The notes below the pieces were generated by a model. The model saw nothing but the letters and a program-made list of their open reading frames with translations, was not told the DNA's origin and searched no databases. A DNA stretch of 64,000 nucleotides from Endobacterium cereale (GTDB lineage: Bacteria > Pseudomonadota > Alphaproteobacteria > Rhizobiales > Rhizobiaceae), in the NCBI RefSeq assembly GCF_009617585.1, contig NZ_WIXI01000022.1, positions 372,001-436,000 on the forward strand, read 5' to 3'. The translations under genes were made by a program, and so were the position numbers. Below are positions 8,228 through 17,008 of this stretch, piece by piece (positions within the stretch are counted from its first letter, which is position 1; the number at the start of each line of letters is the position of its first letter).

Positions 8228-9241
8228 TCATATGTCGAAGTTGATCATGTTGCGCATGACGAAAATACCGATCGACATCCAGATGCCGGAACCGAGCATG
8301 ATCAGGTGGCCGCGCGGATCGGTGAACAGATGTGCCATGTAATCCGGCGAGGTTATGGAAACGAGCGTGGCCACGATGAACGGCAAGGCGCCGATAATGA
8401 CGGCCGATGCCTTGGCTTCCATGGACAGGGCGCTGACCTTGGCCCTCATCTTGCGGCGCTCGCGCAGGACCTTCGACAGGTTGCCGATGGCTTCGGAAAG
8501 ATTGCCGCCGGCCTGGCCCTGCAATGCAATAACGATGGCGAAAAAGTTGATCTCCGACAGAGGCATTGTCTGCGCCATGCGGGCGCAGGCTTCGGGAATG
8601 CTCAGGCCGACCTGCTGCGATTCGATCACGCGACGGAACTCGCCCTTGACCGGCTCCTGGCCATCGCTGGCAATCAAGCGCATCGCATCGTTGAGCGGCA
8701 GGCCGGACTTGATGGAACGGACCATCACATCAAGCGCATTTGGAAACTCTTCAAGAAATTTGTTCTGGCGGCGTTTGACGACGTAGCCTACCACCCAGCG
8801 CGGCAGGCCGGCACCGGCCACGAAACCGGCACCGAGCGCTGCGTAGATCGGCAGGCCGAAGACGATCATGATCAGCGACAGAAACAGGGCGAGACCAACG
8901 CTGATCATGTAAAACTGAGGTACAGTCAGCGACAGACCGGATTGCGCCAGCCTGCTCTTAACGCTCTTATCCGCTCTCTTGCGGGAATCTTCCTGCTGCT
9001 TCTTTTCCAGCTCTTTCAGAGAGTCCTGTACCGACTTGCGGCGTTTCGACATCTCCTGCACCCGGTCACGTGCGGCTTTGACACGTCCCATGTCCGTCTC
9101 TGCCGCCTTGACGCGATTGAGACGGGTGGCGGTCTTTTTCTCCGCTTCGAGTCGACCGAAGAGAACACCGTAGGCTACCGCTCCCGCCGCGATGGCGACA
9201 AGAGCGACGACGCCCAGCATCATGGGATCCAGACCGAACAT
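8228..9241 (-). CDS. tadB: TadB inner-membrane platform protein
   Basis: 337-residue T2SSF protein, paralogous to TadC. The start is set at 9241 (MFGLDPMMLG), one base after the cpaF stop; the frame is open further up but only over cpaF. There is an N-terminal membrane segment, a long charged helical stretch (residues about 35-95), two membrane segments, then the T2SSF core with NALDVMVRSIKSGLPLNDAM and GQAGGNLSEAIGNLS, and a C-terminal pair of membrane segments. It partners TadC in the pilus platform. Confidence 0.92.
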   Translation of the reverse strand: MFGLDPMMLGVVALVAIAAGAVAYGVLFGRLEAEKKTATRLNRVKAAETDMGRVKAARDRVQEMSKRRKSVQDSLKELEKKQQEDSRKRADKSVKSRLAQSGLSLTVPQFYMISVGLALFLSLIMIVFGLPIYAALGAGFVAGAGLPRWVVGYVVKRRQNKFLEEFPNALDVMVRSIKSGLPLNDAMRLIASDGQEPVKGEFRRVIESQQVGLSIPEACARMAQTMPLSEINFFAIVIALQGQAGGNLSEAIGNLSKVLRERRKMRAKVSALSMEAKASAVIIGALPFIVATLVSITSPDYMAHLFTDPRGHLIMLGSGIWMSIGIFVMRNMINFDI

Positions 9242-9242
9242 A

Positions 9243-10724
9243 TCAAGCCGACTTCTTTTCCATCTCGTCCAGCGCAGCGGCCAGACGACGATCCTCGTTG
9301 AAATAGCGGGCACGATCCCAGAAATGCGGTTTGACGATGCCGGTCGACATGTGACGGCCGATCAGGCGGCCATTCGCATCTTCGCCTTCGATCTCGTAGC
9401 GCATCAGATCCTGGGTGATGATGACATCGCCTTCCATGCCGATCACTTCGGTGATGTGGGTAATACGGCGCGAACCGTCACGCAGACGGGCGGCCTGCAC
9501 GATGACGTCGATCGAGCCGGCGATGATTTCGCGCACGGTCTTGGCCGGCAGCGTGAAACCGCCCATGGCGATCATCGATTCCATACGGCTGAGGCATTCT
9601 CGCGGGGTGTTGGCGTGGATCGTACCCATCGAACCGTCGTGACCGGTGTTCATGGCCTGCAAGAGGTCAAAAACCTCCGGTCCGCGCACTTCACCTACGA
9701 TGATACGTTCAGGGCGCATACGCAGGCAGTTCTTGACGAGATCACGCATGGTGACCTCGCCTTCGCCTTCGATATTCGGCGGGCGGGTTTCAAGACGCAC
9801 GACATGCGGCTGCTGCAGCTGAAGTTCGGCCGTATCCTCGCAAGTGATGACACGCTCGTCGACATCGATATAACCGGTGAGGCAGTTCAGAAGCGTGGTC
9901 TTACCCGAACCGGTACCGCCGGAAATGACGACGTTGCAGCGGACGCGGCCGATAATCTGCAGGACAGTGGCGCCTTCCGGGCTGATCGAGCCGAACTTGA
10001 CCAGCTGATCGAGCTTGAGCTTGTCCTTCTTGAATTTACGAATGGTAAGAGCCGGCCCATCGATGGCGAGCGGTGGGGCGATGACGTTGACACGCGATCC
10101 GTCCGGCAGACGGGCGTCGCAAATCGGCGACGATTCATCAACACGACGGCCAACCTGGCTGACGATGCGCTGGCAGATCGACAAAAGCTGCTGGTTGTCA
10201 CGAAAGCGGATTTCCGACTCAATTGTCTTGCCGCCGACTTCGATAAAGGTCTGGCCGGAACCATTGACCATAATATCGGCGATGTCGTCACGCGCCAGAA
10301 GTGGTTCCAGCGGGCCGTAACCGAGAACATCGTTGCAGATATCTTCGAGCAGTTCCTCCTGCTCGGAGATCGACATCGCAAAATTCTTGATGGTGATGAT
10401 GTCGTTGACGATGTCGCGGATTTCTTCGCGTGCGCTCTCACCATCCAGCTTTGCGAGCTGCGACAGATCGATCGTGTCGATAAGGGCCGAGAAAACCTGG
10501 CTCTTGGTGTCGTAATAACCCTCGGTGCGGTTTTGGCGCTTGCGGGCGGCAGGCGGCGGCGCGACCGGTGCACGCGTGATGGTATTGGTCGGGCTTTCGG
10601 CCAGAACCTCGGGAACGCTGGGGCGCACGGCTGCCGGCTCCGACTGAGCAACAAGTGGCGGCACAACCGGCGGCGGGCTGCTGCCCGCCTTGCCAAAGCC
10701 TTCGTTTCCGCGTTTTCCAAACAT
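9243..10724 (-). CDS. cpaF: CpaF/TadA pilus assembly ATPase
   Basis: 493-residue secretion-type (VirB11/GspE) hexameric ATPase that powers Tad pilus extension and retraction. A proline-rich disordered N-terminus (residues 12-60) precedes an N-terminal domain with [18 protein letters not shown]. The motor domain has Walker [13 protein letters not shown], Asp/His boxes ([26 protein letters not shown]) and Walker [16 protein letters not shown]. Full length and well conserved. It sits between cpaE and tadB, 32 bases after cpaE. Confidence 0.96.
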   Translation of the reverse strand: MFGKRGNEGFGKAGSSPPPVVPPLVAQSEPAAVRPSVPEVLAESPTNTITRAPVAPPPAARKRQNRTEGYYDTKSQVFSALIDTIDLSQLAKLDGESAREEIRDIVNDIITIKNFAMSISEQEELLEDICNDVLGYGPLEPLLARDDIADIMVNGSGQTFIEVGGKTIESEIRFRDNQQLLSICQRIVSQVGRRVDESSPICDARLPDGSRVNVIAPPLAIDGPALTIRKFKKDKLKLDQLVKFGSISPEGATVLQIIGRVRCNVVISGGTGSGKTTLLNCLTGYIDVDERVITCEDTAELQLQQPHVVRLETRPPNIEGEGEVTMRDLVKNCLRMRPERIIVGEVRGPEVFDLLQAMNTGHDGSMGTIHANTPRECLSRMESMIAMGGFTLPAKTVREIIAGSIDVIVQAARLRDGSRRITHITEVIGMEGDVIITQDLMRYEIEGEDANGRLIGRHMSTGIVKPHFWDRARYFNEDRRLAAALDEMEKKSA

Positions 10725-10756
10725 TCTACGATCCAGTCGTTACGACGTGTTACAGA

Positions 10757-12043
10757 TCAACCGCGACGGAAGCGGCCAAGCACATTGCCAATGCCGCCTT
10801 TCTTGGCGCGTTTGACCGCAGCCCTGCCGGTGACGATGTGGGAGATCTGGGAAAAGGTTTCGGCTGCGGCCGACTTGGGATCGACCTCGGCAATCATGCG
10901 GCCACTGTTTGCTGCATTGCCGAACAATTGCGTATCGAACGGAATGATGGCGATCGGCTGCAGTTCGAGCGGCTCGACAAAATCCGCCGGAGCGATTTCC
11001 GGTCTCTTCAGCATGCCGACCTGATTGAGGACAAGATGCGGCGGGCGGTCATTGGGCCGCAATTTCTTCAACGCATCCAGCATGTTCTTGGTATTTCGCA
11101 GATTGGCAAGATCCGGAACCGCCGTGATGACGACTTCATCGGCCTCGGCCAATACTGAACGCGTCCACTCCGACCAGGCATGCGGTACGTCGAGAACAGC
11201 AACGGGAGCCGTCCGCTGCAAGACTTCCATGACCGGGCGGAATGCCGCACTTTCGAAATCATAGGCACGATCAAGCAGCGACGGCGCGGACAATAGCGAC
11301 AGATGCTGCGAACATTTGGTCAACAGACGATCAAGAAACACCTCGTCCAGTCGCTCGGGCGCAAATACTGCCTCGGCGATACCCTGGGCCGGATCCTGGT
11401 CGAAATCGATATTGGCGGTGCCATAGGCCAGATCGAGGTCGGCGAGAATGGTTTCGGTCGAAAACAGCGACGAGATGCCGAATGCGCAATTATGGGCAAT
11501 GGTCGACGAACCGGAACCACCCTTGGCACCAATGAAAGCGATCGATTTTCCCAGTGGCTCGGCATCCGGATCGACAAAAATTGCCGAAACCGCACCCAAC
11601 AGGTCTGCCATCGAAACCGGCGCAACCATGTATTCCGAAATGCCGTTGCGGATAAGATCGCGATAAAGGCTGATGTCGTTGTAACGTCCAATCAGGATGA
11701 CACGCGTCGACGGATCGCAGACTTGGGCCAGTGGAGCCAGTTCCTGCAGAAGGTTACGAGGCTCCGCCTGGGTTTCCAGAATGATGAGGTTAGGCGTGGG
11801 TGCCTGCGAGAACATCTGCGCCGCCGCATCGACACTGCCGCTGGTGATGCGCAGATTGACCTTTGCCATGCGGCGATCGTTGGCGAGGCGCTCCATGACA
11901 CGGTGCAGGCCGTCGCTTTCACAAAAGACATGGATGGAGATGCGCGGCAGCGGCCGCATCATTTCGAGTTCAGACTCGCGCGTTGGCTCGTCTTCGGCCT
12001 GTGCCGAAGCCGAATTAACGCGATATTCCACGGACCCAATCAT
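10757..12043 (-). CDS. cpaE: CpaE/TadZ pilus localisation ATPase
   Basis: 428-residue protein that places the Tad machine at its cell site. The N-terminal part (about residues 30-150) is a degenerate receiver-like domain. The C-terminal part is a ParA/MinD-like ATPase with deviant Walker A IGAKGGSGSSTIAHN and DLDLAYGTANIDF. The C-terminus is basic (KRAKKGGIGNVLGRFRRG), which could help membrane or DNA contact. Followed by cpaF and preceded by cpaD in the standard cpa order. Confidence 0.93.
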   Translation of the reverse strand: MIGSVEYRVNSASAQAEDEPTRESELEMMRPLPRISIHVFCESDGLHRVMERLANDRRMAKVNLRITSGSVDAAAQMFSQAPTPNLIILETQAEPRNLLQELAPLAQVCDPSTRVILIGRYNDISLYRDLIRNGISEYMVAPVSMADLLGAVSAIFVDPDAEPLGKSIAFIGAKGGSGSSTIAHNCAFGISSLFSTETILADLDLAYGTANIDFDQDPAQGIAEAVFAPERLDEVFLDRLLTKCSQHLSLLSAPSLLDRAYDFESAAFRPVMEVLQRTAPVAVLDVPHAWSEWTRSVLAEADEVVITAVPDLANLRNTKNMLDALKKLRPNDRPPHLVLNQVGMLKRPEIAPADFVEPLELQPIAIIPFDTQLFGNAANSGRMIAEVDPKSAAAETFSQISHIVTGRAAVKRAKKGGIGNVLGRFRRG

Positions 12044-12074
12044 ATTTTGGTCTCCCTCGTGACGCTCTTCGTCA

Positions 12075-12764
12075 TCAATCGCCCATATCCTTCAGCTCGA
12101 CATAGGCATCGCGATAGCGATCCATCGCCTTGCCCCGCTGCTCAGCATCCGGAGGCGTCATGCGGCGCGGTCCCAAAAGGTCATGCGGGTTGGCGATCTG
12201 AGCCGCGAGGTTACGTTGGCTGGCGCAGCCGAAGTTGTAATAATTGTCGTTCTGGCTGGTATTCAGCGTCATGTCCGCCGGCCATTCGCCGCACGGGCTG
12301 GTCTGAGCCGTCACGGCGCTGTAAGTCAGCCTAAGCGGCGCCGGCTCACCCGGACCCGCTGCGAAATTCACATGCAGGATCTTGCTTTTCGGCACGCCCA
12401 TGCGGACCATGAGGCGACGGACCTCACCGGCTGCGGATGCTGCGGCGCCGTCATTGATCGAGCCTTTCGGCGTCATGATCTGAATGATCCCCGTCGATGC
12501 GCGGCGATACTCGTCCACGAAACCGGCGATAACCTCACGCTGTCCACGCGTCAGGCCGTCGTCGCTGCGGGCAACCGGAATATCGATGGACTTCTGGCCT
12601 TCGGCAACCACGATCGGATGACGGGTGCGATAGTCATCAGGTACGGATCCCGTGACGACGCGATCAGCGCAACCGGTCACAAGGATCGCCACGCCGAGAG
12701 CGGCGGCAACAACTGGAAGACGGCCTGCAAAAGCTGCGGGTGAAAAGGTTCTGGCCTTGGTCAT
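12075..12764 (-). CDS. cpaD: CpaD pilus assembly lipoprotein
   Basis: 229-residue CpaD-family protein of the Tad outer-membrane complex. The start at 12764 (MTKARTFSP) is preferred because AGGAAAG lies about 9 bases upstream and the hydrophobic signal with lipobox VTGC then has normal spacing. The alternative ATG at 12827 overlaps the cpaC stop (ATGA) but lacks a ribosome site and would add a 21-residue non-signal leader. The family region includes HPIVVAEGQKSIDIPV near the start and FGCASQRNLAAQIANP near the end. Confidence 0.88.
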   Translation of the reverse strand: MTKARTFSPAAFAGRLPVVAAALGVAILVTGCADRVVTGSVPDDYRTRHPIVVAEGQKSIDIPVARSDDGLTRGQREVIAGFVDEYRRASTGIIQIMTPKGSINDGAAASAAGEVRRLMVRMGVPKSKILHVNFAAGPGEPAPLRLTYSAVTAQTSPCGEWPADMTLNTSQNDNYYNFGCASQRNLAAQIANPHDLLGPRRMTPPDAEQRGKAMDRYRDAYVELKDMGD

Positions 12765-12823
12765 GGATCGGCGTCTTTCCTGTGCGCTGCCTGCCGGGAT
12801 GATTGGAGTGAAAAGCTTCTCGG

Positions 12824-14299
12824 TCATTTGTAAATGAACCCGACATTGCCGTGATAAGGTTCGCTCGGTGGTGCCGTCTCCCGGCGACCGTAGATCTTGT
12901 TTACGTGGCCGAGAAACACGCTTGCGGCATCGCTCGCCGGATTGAAATTGTCGTCCGGACGGGAGAGTTCGTTGCGCGCGACCGGGCGAACGAGATAGGG
13001 GGTGGCGATGATGACGAGTTCCGTCTCCGTGCGCTCCAGTGCCTTTTGGCGGAAAGCAGCACCAAGGACGGGAATTTTCGACGCACCCGGCGTGCCGTCC
13101 ATGGTCTGTTGAATATCATCCCGGATCAGGCCGGCCAGCGCAATCGAACCACCGGAGGGAAGCTCCAAGACGGTTTCCGCTCTGCGTTTGCGGTACTCCG
13201 CCCCACCCGTTGCATTCGCGATCGGCTCGGACACCGTGGTCTGAATACGCAGGCTGATACGACCAGACGACAGGACCGTCGGCGTAAAGCCAAGGCCGAT
13301 ACCGTATTCGTAAGGGGTAACGGTGGTCACGCCATCGACGCCCGTGGTGGTGTAGAGTTTCTCACCACCGGAATTGAACGTGGCAGACTGACCGGAAATG
13401 GCGGTCAGTGTCGGTTCTGCGAGCGTACGGATGGCGTTGGCCCGTTCCAGAGCGCTCAGAACCATCTGGATGCTAAACTTGCCTATATTGCCGCTGACAC
13501 CTCCGACAATGCCATCGGCATCAGTCACGGCCCGCAATACGTTCAGACCGGAACCGGAAGCCGACGCATCACGCTGAAAGACATTGTCGAAACCAAGCTG
13601 CTTGACCACTTCGCGACGGATTTCCGCAACGGTGATCTTCAGTGTCACCTGATCCTCACCTTCGACGGTGAGCAGGTTCTGAATCTGTGAATTCTGACGG
13701 CCTTCCGAAAAGATCGCGCGGTCACGTGTTGTGGCCTCGCCGCCCTTGAGGAAGATATCGGCAAGCTGTGCCGCTTTTGCGGCATCCTGCGGCGTTCTGA
13801 CATTCCCCGTCAGGATGATGTTGTCGGAAATGATCTCGACCTTGATGCTGGAATCCGGCAGGAAACGACGAAGATTTTGCTCAAGGCCGGAAATGTCACG
13901 TTCGATTTCGAGGTCCAGGCTGACCACCTCTTCTCCGTTAGGTCCGAAGATGAAGATATTCGTCTGGCCGACCTTCTTGCCGAACAGGTAAATACGGCGC
14001 GAGGTGCGGGTGACGGCATCGGATACGGTCGGGTCTGCGACCAGAATATCGTGTGCATCCGTCGGGAGATCAACGACAACAGCCTTGTTGAGACCGACTT
14101 TCAGACGGCGATGAGCCCCTTTGCCGGTATTGCTGATGCGGATGATACTATCCTTGGAACTCTGAGCTGCAGCCGGTGTAAAGCCCGACATGCCGGAGCC
14201 GATCGGAAAACCTGAAAAGGCAATGCAGAATGACAGGCCCGCCGCCGCAGATGTGCGGAGTTTTTTCTTGAAGCTAACCACCTGAGCGTTCCTGTTCAT
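12824..14299 (-). CDS. cpaC: CpaC/RcpA secretin of the Tad pilus
   Basis: 491-residue outer-membrane secretin. A signal peptide (basic start, AAGLSFCIAFSGFPIGSG) is followed by the pilus N-terminal domain (KVGLNKAVVVDLPTDAHDI; VSDAVTRTSRRIYLFG), a BON-like domain (about residues 130-200) and the secretin C-domain with ETVLELPSGGSIALAGLIRD. It forms the pore through which the pilus passes. Its start overlaps the end of cpaB by 4 bases (ATGA), indicating coupled translation. Confidence 0.95.
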   Translation of the reverse strand: MNRNAQVVSFKKKLRTSAAAGLSFCIAFSGFPIGSGMSGFTPAAAQSSKDSIIRISNTGKGAHRRLKVGLNKAVVVDLPTDAHDILVADPTVSDAVTRTSRRIYLFGKKVGQTNIFIFGPNGEEVVSLDLEIERDISGLEQNLRRFLPDSSIKVEIISDNIILTGNVRTPQDAAKAAQLADIFLKGGEATTRDRAIFSEGRQNSQIQNLLTVEGEDQVTLKITVAEIRREVVKQLGFDNVFQRDASASGSGLNVLRAVTDADGIVGGVSGNIGKFSIQMVLSALERANAIRTLAEPTLTAISGQSATFNSGGEKLYTTTGVDGVTTVTPYEYGIGLGFTPTVLSSGRISLRIQTTVSEPIANATGGAEYRKRRAETVLELPSGGSIALAGLIRDDIQQTMDGTPGASKIPVLGAAFRQKALERTETELVIIATPYLVRPVARNELSRPDDNFNPASDAASVFLGHVNKIYGRRETAPPSEPYHGNVGFIYK

Positions 14300-15084
14300 T
14301 GTTGTACTGCCTGCTTGCCGGTAACGATCTGACCGGATTTGATGACCTGGACCTGCCCTTTGTCGCCGCCGGCGAGAAGATAATCGGGGACCGTCGTATC
14401 CGGCTCCTGTGCGTCGGCAACCGAGCGCAGAGCCAAGGTCAACCGGCTGGCCATCTGCTGTGCAACGGAAATCACCTTGGTCTGATCAGGCGTGAGTTCC
14501 AGCGTTGCAGTCGTACCGATCACCGCCTTGGAACCGTCTTCGTTTTCCTGAATCTGCTGATCGATCGCCAGCACGCGGACGTTGCTGAGAATCTCTTCGG
14601 TACGGAACGCGTCGTCATCGCCCTTGCGCACCATGATGACATCGACGCGATCATTCGGCAGGACGAAACCGCCTGCGCCGGTGGCAACAGATATTTCCGT
14701 TGCCACAGCGCGCTTGCCGGCAGGCAGCAGCGAGGACATGATACGGCTGGAGGAATCAGCTACTTTTTCAGCGCGGACCGGCTCGCCTTCGAACAGCGGC
14801 AGACGCACCACGGAACCGCTCAGCTCAGCGATGGCCTCGGGCCGCTCTCTATTCGTGATAAGTCCTTGGACAACGCCGCTCTCGGGCCATTCTGCCCATC
14901 GCAACGATTCCTCGTTCAGCCTGCTTCCGACCGGAAGATTAGCCGCAGAAACGAGAACGTTGACGGTTGGAGCCTGGCGGACGATTTCCTGAACGGTACC
15001 ACCGCCCATTTGCATGGCCAGCAAGCCGGCCAATCCGGCTGCGACAACAGCAACTGTGAGGATGATTATACGGGCGGGTTTCAT
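14296..15084 (-). CDS. cpaB: CpaB/RcpC Tad pilus assembly protein
   Basis: 262 residues. An N-terminal membrane anchor (IIILTVAVVAAGLAGLLAM) is followed by a SAF domain (about residues 40-105, NVLVSAANLPVGSRLNEESL) and the RcpC region (VATEISVATGAGGFVLPNDRVDVIMV). It is periplasmic and is thought to stabilise the secretin. First gene of the cpaBCDEF-tadBC transcript; the 118 bases before it carry TTAACC-type sites. Confidence 0.93.
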   Translation of the reverse strand: MKPARIIILTVAVVAAGLAGLLAMQMGGGTVQEIVRQAPTVNVLVSAANLPVGSRLNEESLRWAEWPESGVVQGLITNRERPEAIAELSGSVVRLPLFEGEPVRAEKVADSSSRIMSSLLPAGKRAVATEISVATGAGGFVLPNDRVDVIMVRKGDDDAFRTEEILSNVRVLAIDQQIQENEDGSKAVIGTTATLELTPDQTKVISVAQQMASRLTLALRSVADAQEPDTTVPDYLLAGGDKGQVQVIKSGQIVTGKQAVQQ

Positions 15085-15143
15085 GGCGGTTTCCTGAAGG
15101 ACTACTTAAGTCTTCGCGAAGAATGGCCGCCAATGGTGTAATT

Positions 15144-15176
15144 ATGGTTAATGAGGGACTTACAATTTCGGTTAAC
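15144..15176 (-). promoter_or_regulatory. Candidate CtrA-type sites upstream of cpaB
   Basis: On the minus strand TTAACCAT (15144-15151) and GTTAACC (15170-15176) lie about 60-90 bases before cpaB, with another GTTAACC-type site (as GTTAACC on the plus strand) at 15202-15208. TTAA(CC) half-sites are the CtrA recognition element in Caulobacter, where pilus genes are CtrA targets. Spacing is not the canonical TTAA-N7-TTAA. Confidence 0.35.
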
Positions 15177-15202
15177 GTCCCGTTTCTGAAGTAAAACCGA
15201 AG

Positions 15203-15727
15203 TTAACCCGCCTGACGCATCGCGATTGCAACGATAGGTGCATATTCGTAGGTGATGAAACCGGCCACAGCGATCGCGATCCCGTATGGGATCTTATTGG
15301 CGGTGGTCAAAGACGTCGGGAGAGCGACACCCATCGCCAAAACCGAATTTGCGTGGGCACGGATCATGAGGATGGCAATCGTCAGCACACCTCCAAGGAA
15401 AGCAGTCGCGACGACAAAAATCAGCAGTGACTGGTTGAAGCCGAACCAGCAGGCAGCAGCCGTCAGCAACTTGGCGTCGCCGCCACCCATGACATTGGCG
15501 GCAAAAAGCGAAAAGCAAACTGCGAAGACCGCCAAGCCGGCGACAAGGCTCATACCGATTTCCGGCCAGCCAAGGCCGATAAACGGCGCCAGCACGAAAA
15601 ACGTGACCAGGAGAATGGCCGGAATGGCGTTGGGGATTGTCATTCGCGTCAGATCGCTGATCGCGGCCAGAGCCAGACCTGCAGGTAGGGTGCACAGAAC
15701 CAGATACGCGACAATCATGCTTGCCAT
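15203..15727 (-). CDS. cpaA: CpaA/TadV prepilin peptidase (A24 family)
   Basis: 174-residue integral membrane aspartic peptidase that trims the Flp prepilin and probably the TadE-like pseudopilins. Catalytic aspartates are in SDLTRMTIPN and in the GxGD motif MGGGDAKLL; about six membrane segments. The start at 15727 has GAGGG 5 bases upstream. The frame extends to 15778, but that extension runs through the terminator of the pilin gene, so it is rejected. Second gene after the pilin. Confidence 0.92.
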   Translation of the reverse strand: MASMIVAYLVLCTLPAGLALAAISDLTRMTIPNAIPAILLVTFFVLAPFIGLGWPEIGMSLVAGLAVFAVCFSLFAANVMGGGDAKLLTAAACWFGFNQSLLIFVVATAFLGGVLTIAILMIRAHANSVLAMGVALPTSLTTANKIPYGIAIAVAGFITYEYAPIVAIAMRQAG

Positions 15728-15770
15728 AACATCCCTCAGGCCGAGCGATACGCCGGCATCACCGGCTTTC

Positions 15771-15804
15771 AAAAACAAACGAAGCCGCCCTTTCAGGCGG
15801 CTTC
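15771..15804 (-). terminator. Terminator/attenuator after the Flp pilin gene
   Basis: Stem GAAGCCGCC / GGCGGCTTC (15781-15789 with 15796-15804), 6-base loop, then on the minus strand GTTTGTTTTTG. It separates the highly expressed pilin from cpaA. Confidence 0.85.
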
Positions 15805-15838
15805 GCGAAGATATCAGCGAGCAGAGTAAGCCAGTGGC

Positions 15839-16024
15839 TTACTTGACGCCGGCCGCTGCAGTGTTCATCTTCGTCGAGATGTTGCTGAACGTGGTGTTCA
15901 GAGCGCCACCGAGGGTGGTTGCACCAGCGATCAGGGCGACGGAAATCAGGGCTGCGATCAGGCCATACTCGATGGCGGTCGCACCAGATTCGTCTTTCAT
16001 GAAACGAGCAAAAATCTTGGACAT
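15839..16024 (-). CDS. pilA: Flp-family major pilin subunit
   Basis: 61-residue Flp pilin, the filament subunit of the Tad pilus. The prepilin motif is ESG|ATAIEYGLIAAL, with cleavage by CpaA expected after the glycine and the invariant Glu5 and Tyr6 of the mature protein present. It has one hydrophobic helix and a short Ser/Thr/Asn/Ala-rich tail. Strong ribosome site AGGAGAG 5 bases before ATG. Its own terminator follows. Confidence 0.96.
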   Translation of the reverse strand: MSKIFARFMKDESGATAIEYGLIAALISVALIAGATTLGGALNTTFSNISTKMNTAAAGVK

Positions 16025-16410
16025 TCTTCTCTCCTAATTCTACGTTGTTCTTCAGCACTACCGACAACTGTTGTCCGCTGTTCGGATGAGCAGAAACTAC
16101 TCGCTGGCGATTTCAATCCGCTTAACGAAAGCAGTTACCAGACAATTAATTCTTCAATGCCAACAGCTTGGTAAACAACACGGAAATAAAACGGTGAAGA
16201 TGCCGCATGAATTTTGGTCTCTTATATTCCAGGAGAACATGCATTTTCGGCAGGTCGCTATATTACGAAATACTATCATATTGAAGCAGACTTCCGTGAA
16301 GCCCCGCGCCTTGTAATACTATCGCTCCAACAGTGGCACGAGATTAACCGGCCATTCACCATTCGCGATCATGCTTGCGCCAACTCGCACGCGTAAAGGC
16401 GGTTTTGAAT
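16025..16410. promoter_or_regulatory. AT-rich divergent promoter region of the pilin gene
   Basis: 386 bases without a credible gene between the pilin (minus) and the secretin-N protein (plus); clearly lower in GC than its neighbours. It holds a 13-base dyad GACAAC-T-GTTGTC at 16063-16075, about 40 bases upstream of the pilin start codon. A frame at 16071-16316 has no ribosome site and no family likeness. Confidence 0.45.
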
Positions 16411-16812
16411 ATGTCGCGCATTACTACCCTTGTTTTATCAATTGCCTTTTCCCTTTCTTCGGCGCCTTTGGTTCGAGCCGATGATGGCGACATCCTGCGG
16501 GTTTATATGAATCACGCGCGCGTGCTGAAACTCGACCGGCCGGTGGCAAAGGTTATTGTCGGCAATTCCGCAGTGGCTGATGCAACCGTGGCTGATCCGA
16601 AGACAATTGTCCTGACAGGACGCAGCTTCGGCACGACCAATCTCGTCCTTCTGGACAAGGACGGCACCGCGATCGCAGACGAGCGCGTTCTCGTATCCAT
16701 CGATGAAGGCAATACGGTTCGCATGTTCCGTCAGACGGATCGCTCGATCCTTTCCTGCACGCCCAATTGCGAGCAGCACTCCGACCTCAAGGCAAATAGC
16801 AGCCGACCCTGA
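16411..16812 (+). CDS. Stand-alone secretin N-terminal-domain protein (pilus assembly)
   Basis: 133 residues. A signal peptide (MSRITTLVLSIAFSLSSAPLVRA) is followed by one domain like the N-terminal domain of CpaC-type secretins: YMNHARVLKLDRPVAKVIVGNSAVADATV, then LTGRSFGTTNLVLLDKDG. There is no secretin channel domain, so it is either a secretin partner that caps or aligns the N-domain ring, or a duplicated fragment that gained its own role. It ends with a cysteine pair (SCTPNCEQ). AAGG lies about 11 bases before the ATG. Placed next to the pilin and pseudopilins. Confidence 0.85.
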   Translation: MSRITTLVLSIAFSLSSAPLVRADDGDILRVYMNHARVLKLDRPVAKVIVGNSAVADATVADPKTIVLTGRSFGTTNLVLLDKDGTAIADERVLVSIDEGNTVRMFRQTDRSILSCTPNCEQHSDLKANSSRP

Positions 16813-16820
16813 TATAGTCT

Positions 16821-16844
16821 AACGGGACATTCGAATGTCCCGTT
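16821..16844. terminator. 24-base perfect palindrome, probable terminator
   Basis: AACGGGACATTC followed immediately by its exact reverse complement, 9 bases after the preceding stop. It can form a hairpin with loop TTCGAA or smaller. There is no T run, so a role as dyad operator is also possible. Confidence 0.5.
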
Positions 16845-17008
16845 ATGGTGCTTGATGGATCCGCGCAGGACCGGACCTGAAGTGAAGCGCAATGAGGGCA
16901 GCGATTCACGTCGATACACATCGATCGAACTGTCCATAAACCCGCAACCAAATTTCAACACAAGAACCTTACCATCCCGCGCATCCGAATTATGTTTTGC
17001 GTGTGGAC

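Noticed and set aside
9192..11024. 610-codon open frame on the plus strand opposite cpaF and cpaE
   Set aside because: It lies antisense to two well-conserved tad genes, has no ribosome site or family likeness, and is an effect of GC-rich codon use.
16071..16316. 81-codon plus-strand frame in the pilin promoter region
   Set aside because: No ribosome site, no hydrophobic or conserved pattern, and it covers the probable pilin promoter.
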